64,000 nucleotides of DNA. Source: JACRPH01 sp041665465. GTDB lineage: Archaea; Nanobdellota; Nanobdellia; Woesearchaeales; GW2011-AR9. The DNA lies in contig JBAYIU010000001.1 of the NCBI GenBank assembly GCA_041665465.1, positions 1 through 64,000 of the forward strand, in the 5' to 3' direction. The translations under genes and the position numbers were made by a program. Positions within the stretch are counted from its first letter, which is position 1; each line of letters starts with the position of its first letter. The notes below the pieces were generated by a model. That model was given only the letters and a program-made list of their open reading frames with translations, ran no database searches and had not been told where the DNA came from. Below are positions 16,614 to 24,767 of this stretch, piece by piece.

Positions 16614-17252
16614 ATGGGTCTCACTTCTATTAAAATGGACAAATATACTCAATATTTCCCAAAAGGGGTTATTCTTACTGCAGAAGAAGAGAGTCATAAC
16701 ACCTTCGGCGGGGATGGAGATGATAATCTCTTCCCTAGTGCTAGTATTGAACTTAAAATTGAGAGATGGAAAAGTGCTCCAGAAACTCGATTAAGTATCG
16801 CTGCCGGTTATGGATGTCATGCAGAGTTTGAAAGAGTAGGTGAAAAAGGATACGATTTTTATCTCACTGAGTTGAAGATGCCTCTACCAAAATATTCCTT
16901 AGCTCAAATCTTAGATAATATTCGGGATGGAAAAGCTATCCCCGAGAAGGATGTTCCCCTTGGAAGACATTTTTATGTCTGTGTTATCGGTCAAAATTTT
17001 CCGTTTCATGCTCGAGTAGATAATGTGCTTTGTTCTCCAGAATTCTCTCCAGAAAAGATTATTCAAACTGTTGGTGATCATTATCGTTTTATGGGAGGAT
17101 GGGGGAGACACTTTCATTCTGATGTAGCTAATTGGACCCTTCATAGAGAGAGATTAAGTTCAGAATTACTTAAGTTATGTAAGAGTTATGGGATGAGAGA
17201 TGAGTATGCTGCTAAAAGAGAAGAAGTAACGTTGGCTACTCCTACACTTTAA
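16614..17252 (+). CDS. Unrecognised 212-aa protein
   Basis: Soluble, with Cys/His near GYGCHAEFE and GWGRHFHSD. No signal peptide or membrane segment. A later ATG at 16635 (MDKYTQYFPKG) is possible and would have an AT-rich element ~25 nt upstream. It is convergent with the next gene. No family recognised. Confidence 0.6.
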   Translation: MGLTSIKMDKYTQYFPKGVILTAEEESHNTFGGDGDDNLFPSASIELKIERWKSAPETRLSIAAGYGCHAEFERVGEKGYDFYLTELKMPLPKYSLAQILDNIRDGKAIPEKDVPLGRHFYVCVIGQNFPFHARVDNVLCSPEFSPEKIIQTVGDHYRFMGGWGRHFHSDVANWTLHRERLSSELLKLCKSYGMRDEYAAKREEVTLATPTL

Positions 17253-17253
17253 A

Positions 17254-17781
17254 CTAATTTATCTTTATCTCAGAATCTTTGTTTAACTTCTTTACGTACA
17301 CTGCAAAGGTGGTCTTTCCCACTAGAAATGGTCTTAAGGGGAGAAGTGCTTCGTCCACGTCATTAATGGTTATTTCTTTATCTAATTTAGGTATTCTTTG
17401 TTTTAGTTGTTTCTTGAAATAGTTTAATGGTCCTAATGCCCACATTTGATTAGACTTGAAAACGTCATCGGAGAGCCTTAACTTAATCTGAACTAGATCT
17501 GTTCTTAATGAGAATAATTTTTGTTTTAATCTTGGAGTTTTGATTAAATTGATTAGGTGTTCTAGGTTGAGGATAAATTGTTTATTGTTTGGATCGGACT
17601 TAAACTCAATACCTTGATTGAACATAGAGTTAACTTGTCCGATCTCTTTCCAGATGGTTTCCTGATCTTTTTTAGTAAGCATTCCTTTAGGATAGGATTT
17701 AGGGAGATAAGTGTAAACATAAGCTCCATCAATATAATACTTCCAGAAATTATCAATGTACTTCTTTACTTCTTTCTTCAT
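17254..17781 (-). CDS. Unrecognised basic 175-aa protein
   Basis: Mostly helical, rich in K, F and Y (MKKEVKKYIDNFWKYYIDGAY); no membrane helix. I place the start at 17781 because the more upstream ATG (17805) would overlap the 3' end of the SRP RNA. It may be read through from the SRP RNA promoter or have its own weak promoter. No family recognised. Confidence 0.55.
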   Translation of the reverse strand: MKKEVKKYIDNFWKYYIDGAYVYTYLPKSYPKGMLTKKDQETIWKEIGQVNSMFNQGIEFKSDPNNKQFILNLEHLINLIKTPRLKQKLFSLRTDLVQIKLRLSDDVFKSNQMWALGPLNYFKKQLKQRIPKLDKEITINDVDEALLPLRPFLVGKTTFAVYVKKLNKDSEIKIN

Positions 17782-17799
17782 GTTAAAATACTTGTTTAG

Positions 17800-18072
17800 G
17801 GGCACACCCGCAATCGAAACAATATAATCCTACTGGTTTAACCCAGAAAGCTTCTCGGGACTGCGACCCTCTGAACATGGAACTGCAAGATTAAGGCTGC
17901 TTCCTTCCGGACCTGACCTGATTCTCCAACAACCCATCCCAAAGGACAGACCGTCGTCGAAGGTATTCTGGACCAATAAAATCATACTGGCCCTCAATTG
18001 GGTTTCGGCTCCGTGTGAAGTCCGTTCACGGTAACAACGCAGGACTAGCGCGCCAGCCTAGCTCTCCCTACA
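17800..18072 (-). ncRNA. Signal recognition particle (7S) RNA
   Basis: The minus strand contains the universally conserved SRP helix 8 core: GGTCAGGTCCGGAAGGAAGC within GGAGAATCA...AGCCTTAATC. Upstream lies the helix 3/4-like segment GGCTGGCGCGCTAGTCCTGC, with long complementary flanks expected of helix 5. A TATA at 18097-18108 places the 5' end near 18072; the 3' end (about 17800, after GGTGTGCCCC) is estimated. The length of ~270 nt is a little shorter than typical archaeal 7S RNA. It binds SRP19/SRP54 and targets secretory proteins. Confidence 0.93.
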
Positions 18073-18096
18073 AGGTTATTAATGTAAAAGAGCCTA

Positions 18097-18108
18097 TTTT
18101 ATATAAAG
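18097..18108 (-). promoter_or_regulatory. TATA box of SRP RNA
   Basis: CTTTATATAAAA on the minus strand, about 26 nt before the inferred SRP RNA 5' end. It is between the RNA and the stop of the upstream protein gene. Confidence 0.6.
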
Positions 18109-18123
18109 ATTTTGGAAGTAATC

Positions 18124-18414
18124 CTATCTTGTAAAGTAATCAATCAGTCCTGCATAAAGGGTAATCTTTCCCACTTCAGCCAAAACTCCGTTAATTAGAT
18201 GTTGATAATCTCTACCTCCATAATTTTTGGAAAGAAGAAATCGGCCTTTTCTATCCTCCTTAGAAAGATGTAGATAACAAGAATCTCGTAAACCAAGGTA
18301 TTTAATGCGGGTGTACCTTTCTAACACTAAACTTCCTCCAGGAAGAGTTAACATTACTGCTTGATTTAATCTGGATTTATGCGTCCAAGCGATTATTCGA
18401 TCTTCTAATTTCAT
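18124..18414 (-). CDS. Unrecognised 96-aa protein
   Basis: Basic, soluble, beginning MKLEDRIIAWTHKSRLNQ. It starts 12 nt after the SDR-like gene, so the two form an operon. It ends just before the SRP RNA promoter. No family recognised. Confidence 0.6.
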   Translation of the reverse strand: MKLEDRIIAWTHKSRLNQAVMLTLPGGSLVLERYTRIKYLGLRDSCYLHLSKEDRKGRFLLSKNYGGRDYQHLINGVLAEVGKITLYAGLIDYFTR

Positions 18415-18426
18415 TCTTCTTCTCCA

Positions 18427-19203
18427 TTAAATCCTAATTCCCAAAGGAATCTCTTTACCCGCAAAACCTAGGTCTCTTTGCCAAGTTGCGTATAATGCAG
18501 GTAGATTAGTAAAATAATCTCTTCTGAAGGAAGGATTAAATTTGAAGAGATCAAACTCGGCATAATTAGAAGCTGATTGATAAAAAGAATCTAATGTTTC
18601 AAATGACTTTTCAACCAGTTCACTTGTGGTTTGCCAATAATTCGTATCAACGTTTTTTCTTCCGTAAGTGTTGCCTTCCTCATCTAAAGTACTGCTTACA
18701 TTCAAAACTAAACTGTGGATTCCTTCCTCATTAACTGATTTGCAGAACTGGCGAACTTTGTTTTTTGCTTTAGTAAATGATTGCCAGTACGGAACTTGAA
18801 AAACATCGCTAATGGAGCCGATATTGCAGATAGTGAGGGGAACGTTAGCCTTTCTTACTCTATCAATCAATGGTTCAGCTAGATGTGAGAAGGTAAGATA
18901 ATTACTTGTTAACACTTCATCATCAATCCCATCTCCATCATGATCAATCTGTGGTTTACCTTGCGGTTCAAATTTATCTATTCCAATCGCATGCATGTAA
19001 ACTATTCCAGAGACATCTCTAACATCTAGATTACTTACAAATTGATATGCTGCGTTTACATCCATCAAATCAAGTTGTTCTCCAGCAGACCCAGTTCTAT
19101 TTATTCCAATTACAGAAACATCTTCCTGTCGATAACGATCAGCAAAAGCTTTTCCTATTCCTCGACTGGCTCCAGCGATAATTACTAACTCTTTTTTAGT
19201 CAT
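18427..19203 (-). CDS. SDR-fold protein with a calcium-loop-like insertion
   Basis: The N-terminal Rossmann motif GASRGIGKAF (11-20) and the NIGS strand (127-130) identify a short-chain dehydrogenase/reductase. Two oddities: at the position expected for YxxxK I see F143-T-K-A-K147 after Ser130, so the catalytic Tyr seems replaced by Phe. Residues 87-96, DHDGDGIDDE, form an acidic loop like thrombospondin-type-3/EF-hand calcium sites. It may be a non-catalytic or altered member. A strong AAAGGAGGAT Shine-Dalgarno precedes the ATG; the next gene is 12 nt downstream. Confidence 0.75.
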   Translation of the reverse strand: MTKKELVIIAGASRGIGKAFADRYRQEDVSVIGINRTGSAGEQLDLMDVNAAYQFVSNLDVRDVSGIVYMHAIGIDKFEPQGKPQIDHDGDGIDDEVLTSNYLTFSHLAEPLIDRVRKANVPLTICNIGSISDVFQVPYWQSFTKAKNKVRQFCKSVNEEGIHSLVLNVSSTLDEEGNTYGRKNVDTNYWQTTSELVEKSFETLDSFYQSASNYAEFDLFKFNPSFRRDYFTNLPALYATWQRDLGFAGKEIPLGIRI

Positions 19204-19271
19204 TTAATCCTCCTTTAACTACCTAGAATCACCAATACACTTCTACCAAAAGTAAGGATTAATATTCTCTT

Positions 19272-19328
19272 GGTTCAACATAAATTAAACCAAAAGGTTT
19301 AAATATATAATTGAACTTTAAGGTTTAA
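19272..19328. promoter_or_regulatory. Array of GGTTYAA half-sites (candidate autoregulatory operator)
   Basis: Half-sites: GGTTCAA (19272-19278), TTAAACC (19285-19291), GGTTTAA (19296-19302), an imperfect TTGAACT (19311-19317) and GGTTTAA (19322-19328), the last touching the ATG. The middle pair forms a perfect inverted repeat with AAAA between. A TATA (TTTAAATATATA, 19298-19309) lies inside the array. Alternating orientation at near-helical spacing fits a dimeric HTH repressor, perhaps the product of the following gene. Confidence 0.55.
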
Positions 19329-20186
19329 ATGGTCGTCCGATTCACTTTACCCAATAAAGAAAACAATGATGTGAAAGATTTAGTTTTTACTATCTTAACT
19401 GAAGAATATCCTCTTAAAATAATTGAATTAACAAATTTCATCAAGAAGCGTTATGGTAAATCTGTAACTTTCCAAGGTGTTAGAAAAGCCTTGATGCAAT
19501 TACAGAAAGAAGGAATTGTTCTCAAAGAAGGAACGGAATTCTCTCTCAATAAACAATGGGTGCAAGAAAGCAAATCTTTCTTAGATAAGTTATATTTACG
19601 CTTAGTTGAGGGAAAGGAAAAATCAAAGAAGTTTGATTCTATCGGGGGAGAAGTCTCTGTTTTTACTTTTGATTCTGTTAGTGAGATGATGCGAGCTTGG
19701 GAAGATATCAGCGAGAAATGGTACAGCGGTTTCAAGAAAGGAGAATATAACCTCAATTGTTATCAAGCAGCGCATAGTTGGGAAATATTAATTTATCCTA
19801 ATATAGAAGTAAAACTGATGAGTTTAACTAAATCTCAAGGTATTAAGGCTTACATTTTGTGTACTGAAAATAATCCTTTGGATAGAAGTATCGTTAAGTT
19901 CCATGCTAAATTTGGGGTAAAGATGGTCATTGTTCCCTCTTCTTCCAACTTTGACAAGAGTCATTATATCGGAACCTATGGGGATTTAATTCTACAAGCT
20001 AAATATCCCGATGAGATTGTTAAGAAACTGGATTTATTTTTCAAAAAGAATACCTCAATTGAGGATTTAGATCTAGCTGAGCTTTCTAAGATTGTTAATA
20101 CTAAGACTAAAGTCAAGATGACCGTTATCAAAAACCTAGAGATGGCTAAACAGATCAACGCTTCTATTCTGGCTCAGATTGAGTAA
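19329..20186 (+). CDS. Winged-helix transcriptional regulator (TrmB/PLD-like sensor)
   Basis: The 285-residue product has an N-terminal winged helix (~residues 10-85; IIELTNFIKKRYGKSVTFQG, VRKALMQLQKEGIVLKEGTEF). The C-terminal ~170 residues (ILCTENNPLDRSIVKFHAKFG, VPSSSNFDKSHYIGTYGDLI) resemble the phospholipase-D-like effector region of TrmB-type regulators. Its own promoter holds five half-sites, suggesting autoregulation. The leaderless start sits ~26 nt after the TATA. The divergent SDR operon lies upstream and may also be a target. Confidence 0.65.
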   Translation: MVVRFTLPNKENNDVKDLVFTILTEEYPLKIIELTNFIKKRYGKSVTFQGVRKALMQLQKEGIVLKEGTEFSLNKQWVQESKSFLDKLYLRLVEGKEKSKKFDSIGGEVSVFTFDSVSEMMRAWEDISEKWYSGFKKGEYNLNCYQAAHSWEILIYPNIEVKLMSLTKSQGIKAYILCTENNPLDRSIVKFHAKFGVKMVIVPSSSNFDKSHYIGTYGDLILQAKYPDEIVKKLDLFFKKNTSIEDLDLAELSKIVNTKTKVKMTVIKNLEMAKQINASILAQIE

Positions 20187-20250
20187 TTTCTGGTAAAGGT
20201 TTTTAAATATCGATTGATAATTGAATTTATCAAACAGGGGGGTAATTAAA

Positions 20251-20553
20251 ATGGATATTGAGTTTATTGTTGGAACGCTTCCAATCGATTCAGAATCAAA
20301 ACGGGTTTATGAAGTTAAATCCTCACCTAGATTAGAACATCAACCAGATCCGACTAAGGAAAGGGGTAGAATCTATACTAGGCTTTCTAGTTTAGTGTTT
20401 GATGTTATCACAGATATGCCTGAAATGGCTTCCGGAGAGAACGTAGCTTTAAAATTGACAGGTCAATTCTGGGGTGAAGAGAAAGTAACCATTCAAAAAG
20501 GATTTGATCTTTATTCAGAAGCAAGAGGAATAGGTTATCACTTCAATTTTTAA
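20251..20553 (+). CDS. Unrecognised 100-aa protein
   Basis: Starts MDIEFIVGTLPIDSESKR; beta-rich, soluble, no Cys. The ATG at 20251 is preceded by GGGGGGT (8 nt) and by TTTTTAAATATC at ~20200, supporting this start. It could be a second gene of the regulator's transcript or have its own promoter. No family recognised. Confidence 0.55.
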   Translation: MDIEFIVGTLPIDSESKRVYEVKSSPRLEHQPDPTKERGRIYTRLSSLVFDVITDMPEMASGENVALKLTGQFWGEEKVTIQKGFDLYSEARGIGYHFNF

Positions 20554-20584
20554 TCTTTTCTTATTTTATAACTCTTCAAGTTAA

Positions 20585-21145
20585 CTAATGATGTTCCCAG
20601 CAGTCACAATGTCCCAATCCACAACTGTCTAAAGAAGATGCCATGACCCTTTCTAACAGATCATCTGGATTAAGAAGTTTTTCTCTAAGCCCTGGAATCA
20701 GGTTATGGTCTCGATACAAACCAGGATAAGTTTCGGCAGTCTCACCATGAGCATAATGTAACGCTTGCATTTGTTTAGGGGTAATTGCTCCTTGATCAAA
20801 AGCAAAAACTAAGGTTTCTGGAGAAATAGCGTGGTCGGCGTAACGATGAAATGTTCTTTTGACTGGTTTTAAATACCATCCTCCCCAAATTCTGTCTATA
20901 GCCGGAATTCTTATGTGGCTAATTGCGGTGTAATCTCTAGTAAGATAGTCATAATCCATTTTTCCCCAACCAATTGCTGCTTTAGTCAAGGCTGCATCAA
21001 TACCTTCATTGGTGATTATTCCTTCTTCCAGCATCTGTTTTAGTTCATTTGATACTTTTCTGGCAGATAAGGCTAGGTCTGTTAATATGTTCATCTCTTC
21101 AATAAACCGATAAGTTCCTTCTCTTAAAACATCTCTGGGATTCAT
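20585..21145 (-). CDS. Unrecognised 186-aa protein downstream of Cdc48
   Basis: Helical, soluble, ending CGLGHCDCWEHH, a Cys/His cluster that could bind metal. AGGTGAT, overlapping the stop codon of the Cdc48 gene, sits 4 nt before the ATG at 21145, so the gene is translationally linked to Cdc48; a GTG at 21154 is less likely. Possible adaptor or substrate factor of the ATPase by context only. No family recognised. Confidence 0.6.
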   Translation of the reverse strand: MNPRDVLREGTYRFIEEMNILTDLALSARKVSNELKQMLEEGIITNEGIDAALTKAAIGWGKMDYDYLTRDYTAISHIRIPAIDRIWGGWYLKPVKRTFHRYADHAISPETLVFAFDQGAITPKQMQALHYAHGETAETYPGLYRDHNLIPGLREKLLNPDDLLERVMASSLDSCGLGHCDCWEHH

Positions 21146-21154
21146 GTGTATCAC

Positions 21155-24136
21155 CTACCCAAAATAATTATCTCTATTTGGCTTTTCTTTAATCTGTTTA
21201 GCTCTGGCAGCACTGAAATAGTTCTCTAACTGTTTGTAAGCAGTTTCTACTTCCTTATCTACGGAAGCTTTTACTACATCCAACGCCTTTTCTAAATGTT
21301 CACGGCGTATTCCTTTAACTGTAAAGCTTTCACGTAAAGCAATCATGGCTGCTTCTCGGCATACTCCTTCAATGTCCGAGCCAACGTAACCTTCAGTCTT
21401 TTCGGCCATCTCTTGGGCTAATTTAGATACTTCTTCCTGACGACCTTTAGGCATTTCTTCTAACAAGGTTTCTTCCTTTTTCTTTTTACCTTTATTCACT
21501 TTAATTTTCGTTTCTTTCTTCTCTTCCATATCAATGGCCATTTTACCCAAATGGACTTCAAAGATTTTCTTACGACTTTCCACGCTAGGGACAGAAGTAT
21601 AAATTATCCGATCAAATCTTCCCTGACGTAATAATCCCGGATCAATAATGTCTGGACGATTAGTGGCAGCGATAACTAACACATCATTTAAAGCTTCTAG
21701 TCCATCAATCTCCGTAAGCATCTGATTGACAATCTTGTCATTAACTTTACTTCCTTCACCGTCTCCCATTCCTCTTTTAGGAACTAAGGCATCAATCTCA
21801 TCAAAAAATAAGATGGTGGGAGCAGTTTGTCGAGCTTTACGGAATATCTCTCGGACTGCTTTCTCAGATTCTCCTACCCATTTGCTTAACAAGCTGGGAC
21901 CATTGATTAAGATAAAGTTTGCTTCAGATTCTTTGGCTACTGCTTTAGCCAACATAGTTTTACCCGTACCGGGTGGACCATATAATAAAATACCGCGAGG
22001 TGGTCTAATTCCCATTCGCTTAAACATCTCGGGGTTCTTTAAAGGCCATTCTACTGCTTCTTTTAATTTGTTTTTAACATCCTCTAGTCCGCCAATATCT
22101 TTCCAGTTAACATCCGGTTTGTCTACCAGAACTTCACGCATAGCGCTAGGACGGACTGAACGAAGTGCTTCAATAAAATGTTCTTTCTCGATATGTAAAC
22201 TCTCTAAGAATTCCTTAGGGAGGGGTTGATCTGCTTCTTTTCCTTTACCTAATAATTTTAATTCCGGTAACTTTCTTCTTAATTCGATCATAGCTGCTTC
22301 TTTAGCTAAGGCGCTTAAATCTGCTCCTACAAAACCATGAGTGATACGAGCAATCTCTTCCATATCTTTCCTTAAACCTTTCTGCTTAGCTTTATCCATA
22401 ATCACTTGATCTACTTCTAAAGCATGTAATAAATCTAGACTCTTACTATGTTTAAACTCTTTCTTCTCTACTTTAACTGACCAAGTTTCATATTTGTTAA
22501 TCAATTCCTGAGCTAGTTCAAAACGTTTATTATCACTATTGACCATCAATTCTTTTAATTCTGAACATTGAGAGATGCTCTCTTTTCTAGAATTAATATC
22601 TTTAGTGATCTTATTAACTTGTTCTTCCCACTCATTTAAGGTTTTATTTTTATTGATTAAATCTAAATTAAGTTTAGCTAATTCTTGGTTAGCTTGATCG
22701 AATTTCTTAACTTCATCAGGAGTTTTATCTTGAAGAAGTTCTAACTCACTTACTTTAATCTGGAGAGGTTGAATTAATGCTTTCTTATTTTCAATCTCTG
22801 CTTTTCCCTTACTGATATTCTCAATTAAAGGGCTTACCAGATTTTCCTTAAATTGTTTTTCACCGTTAAGAGTAGTTATCTTATGTTCAATACTTTCAAT
22901 AATCTCTTCTCCGATTAGTTCGGGGGTGATACTCCCTTCAATGGGCATGTTTCTGGTATGAATCTTAAGAATCTCTAATCTTCCTTCCTTACTGGGAACA
23001 CCAATTTCAATCTCTCTATCGAATCTTCCCGGTCTTCTCAAAGCAGGATCAAGAAGATTGGGCATATTAGTAGCAGCAATAACGATAACTTTACCTCGAC
23101 TTTTCAACCCATCCATTAATCCTAATAATTGGGCTACAACTCTCTTTTCTACATCTCCTTTAGTCTCTTCTCTTTTAGTAGCGATAGCGTCAATCTCATC
23201 AAAGAAGATAATGGAAGGAGCGTTCTGTTCTGCTTCTTCAAACTTCTTTCTTAAGTTTTCTTCAGATTGGCCATAAAATTTTGAGATGATCTCTGGGCCG
23301 TTGATTAAGATAAAATGAGCATTGGTTTCAGACGCTACTGCTTTAGCTAATAGAGTCTTTCCTGTCCCAGGTGGACCGTGCAATAATAATCCTTTAGGTG
23401 CTTCTATCCCTAATTTTTCGAAGATTTCTGGATGTCTTAAAGGAAGTTCTACCATTTCTTGAACTTTACGGATCTCTTCTCTTAATCCTCCAATATCTTC
23501 ATAATTGATCCCTAAACTGGTAGCTGATTCTTCCTCTTTAATCTCTTCAGCATTAGGATTAAGTTCAATCTCCGTTTCTTCAGTAATGACTACAATCTCT
23601 TTCTTAGGTAGAGTATCTACTACAAAGAACTTTAGATCTCCAAACCCGAATCCGGGAAATTGGTTCTCTAACATGGAAAATAAATCGTCCACTCTGCCCG
23701 GGCCGTTCATAACTCTAAATGTACGACGTGCTTTTCTTAAAGCTACTAAATCTCCTTTAACTAGGGCTTTTCCTAATAATCCTTGTTTGAAAAAGATAGG
23801 GGGAGCATTAACTACAATCCCTTTGTTAGCAGGAGCAATTACTACTTTCTTAGCAGGTTTAACTTCTGCTTTTTTAACATAAACGATTTCTCCGATAGAA
23901 GTCTTAGCGTTTCTTCTGGTATTTCCGTCCATACGAATGATATTTAATCCGATATCACCAGGATAGGCGCGATCAACCACTGCTGCAGTGATCCTTTCAC
24001 CTTTAATTTCTACTACATCTCCAGGGTTAACGCCCAGTTGGCGCATGAAGCTAGTGTCTACTTTAACTACACCTTTATTTACGTCGTCTTGTACAGACTC
24101 CATAACTTTAAGCTTGATTTCTTTTGCTTCATCCAT
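21155..24136 (-). CDS. Cdc48/VAT-type AAA+ ATPase with extra insertions
   Basis: An unfoldase/segregase that extracts and unfolds proteins, usually feeding the proteasome. Residue numbers count from an upstream TTG; the chosen ATG (after GGGGTGG) is residue 6. An N-terminal double-psi barrel is followed by two AAA modules. D1 has Walker A GPPGTGKT (259-266) and IIFFDEID; D2 has GPPGTGKT (725-732) and ILFFDEID. At 993 residues it is far longer than typical archaeal Cdc48 (~730). A coiled-coil-rich block of ~190 residues (406-595) interrupts D1 between the NMPIEG strand and the GFVGADL helix. A shorter Lys-rich block (~875-905) interrupts D2 at the equivalent site. A partner gene follows at 9 nt. 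Confidence 0.93.
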   Translation of the reverse strand: MDEAKEIKLKVMESVQDDVNKGVVKVDTSFMRQLGVNPGDVVEIKGERITAAVVDRAYPGDIGLNIIRMDGNTRRNAKTSIGEIVYVKKAEVKPAKKVVIAPANKGIVVNAPPIFFKQGLLGKALVKGDLVALRKARRTFRVMNGPGRVDDLFSMLENQFPGFGFGDLKFFVVDTLPKKEIVVITEETEIELNPNAEEIKEEESATSLGINYEDIGGLREEIRKVQEMVELPLRHPEIFEKLGIEAPKGLLLHGPPGTGKTLLAKAVASETNAHFILINGPEIISKFYGQSEENLRKKFEEAEQNAPSIIFFDEIDAIATKREETKGDVEKRVVAQLLGLMDGLKSRGKVIVIAATNMPNLLDPALRRPGRFDREIEIGVPSKEGRLEILKIHTRNMPIEGSITPELIGEEIIESIEHKITTLNGEKQFKENLVSPLIENISKGKAEIENKKALIQPLQIKVSELELLQDKTPDEVKKFDQANQELAKLNLDLINKNKTLNEWEEQVNKITKDINSRKESISQCSELKELMVNSDNKRFELAQELINKYETWSVKVEKKEFKHSKSLDLLHALEVDQVIMDKAKQKGLRKDMEEIARITHGFVGADLSALAKEAAMIELRRKLPELKLLGKGKEADQPLPKEFLESLHIEKEHFIEALRSVRPSAMREVLVDKPDVNWKDIGGLEDVKNKLKEAVEWPLKNPEMFKRMGIRPPRGILLYGPPGTGKTMLAKAVAKESEANFILINGPSLLSKWVGESEKAVREIFRKARQTAPTILFFDEIDALVPKRGMGDGEGSKVNDKIVNQMLTEIDGLEALNDVLVIAATNRPDIIDPGLLRQGRFDRIIYTSVPSVESRKKIFEVHLGKMAIDMEEKKETKIKVNKGKKKKEETLLEEMPKGRQEEVSKLAQEMAEKTEGYVGSDIEGVCREAAMIALRESFTVKGIRREHLEKALDVVKASVDKEVETAYKQLENYFSAARAKQIKEKPNRDNYFG

Positions 24137-24224
24137 AAAAATCCACCCCAATGATTAGATGTTGGAGAGAAGAGGGTTATATAAATATTATGGTGTTCTA
24201 AGGCAAACTGAGACGTTATGGTCA

Positions 24225-24249
24225 AAAATAAATAAAGAATAAAAAAGAA
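24225..24249 (-). terminator. T-rich terminator
   Basis: Directly after the stop of the 24250-24681 gene the minus strand carries a run dominated by T (TTCTTTTTTATTCTTTATTT). Archaeal termination commonly uses such oligo-T tracts. No clear hairpin. Confidence 0.4.
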
Positions 24250-24681
24250 TTATTTTTTAGCTTTTACATCAGGAACTTCTTGAGTCTTAACCTTAGGTAA
24301 AGGTAAAGGACTAGGTAAGTTCACTTCTTCACTGATCTTAATAGCTTGGATATTTCCTTTATGTAAAGCAGCATTTACTACTTGTTCCATCACATCATTA
24401 GGAATTCTTCTACCTTTATCCCATCCTTCTTTAACTTCTTTAATCTTAGCAGCAGTATCTACAAAGAGAATTTGTCCTTCTACCTCAATCTTTCCTAAAT
24501 CTGGCTCGTAACTGCAATGGAAAGAGAAAGTGAATTTTAAGCCTTTCTTACCTTCAACATCGAAAGAAAGATCTTCCACTTTAGTAATGGAGACGTTATT
24601 ATTAATCTTAATCTGGCCACCAGCTGATTCTAGATTTCTGTCTGCCACAACTTTATGAATATTTATCTTAACGATTGTCAT
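24250..24681 (-). CDS. Conserved archaeal protein, possibly SecB-like fold
   Basis: The 143-residue product contains IKINNNVSITKVEDLSF, repeated beta strands (LKFTFSFHCSYEPDLGKIEV), and near the C-terminus NIQAIKISEEVNLPSPLPLP. This arrangement, ending in the proline-rich LPxPLPLP, recalls a conserved archaeal family with a SecB-like chaperone fold; the assignment is from memory and tentative. It has its own promoter, upstream of but separate from the Cdc48 gene. Confidence 0.5.
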   Translation of the reverse strand: MTIVKINIHKVVADRNLESAGGQIKINNNVSITKVEDLSFDVEGKKGLKFTFSFHCSYEPDLGKIEVEGQILFVDTAAKIKEVKEGWDKGRRIPNDVMEQVVNAALHKGNIQAIKISEEVNLPSPLPLPKVKTQEVPDVKAKK

Positions 24682-24767
24682 GTTTAACCACCTTTTTCTT
24701 ATTTTAAGGTCATATTTGGATTAAGGTTTATAAACTTTATTCAGTGATTTTCTTTTCTAATATTCTT

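Noticed and set aside
21726..22229. A 167-codon plus-strand frame inside Cdc48
   Set aside because: It is antisense to the conserved AAA domain and shows no promoter or ribosome site.
21155..24136. Intein in Cdc48
   Set aside because: The insertion lacks a Cys/Ser start and HN-C/S splice end and Hint/LAGLIDADG motifs; it is coiled-coil sequence.
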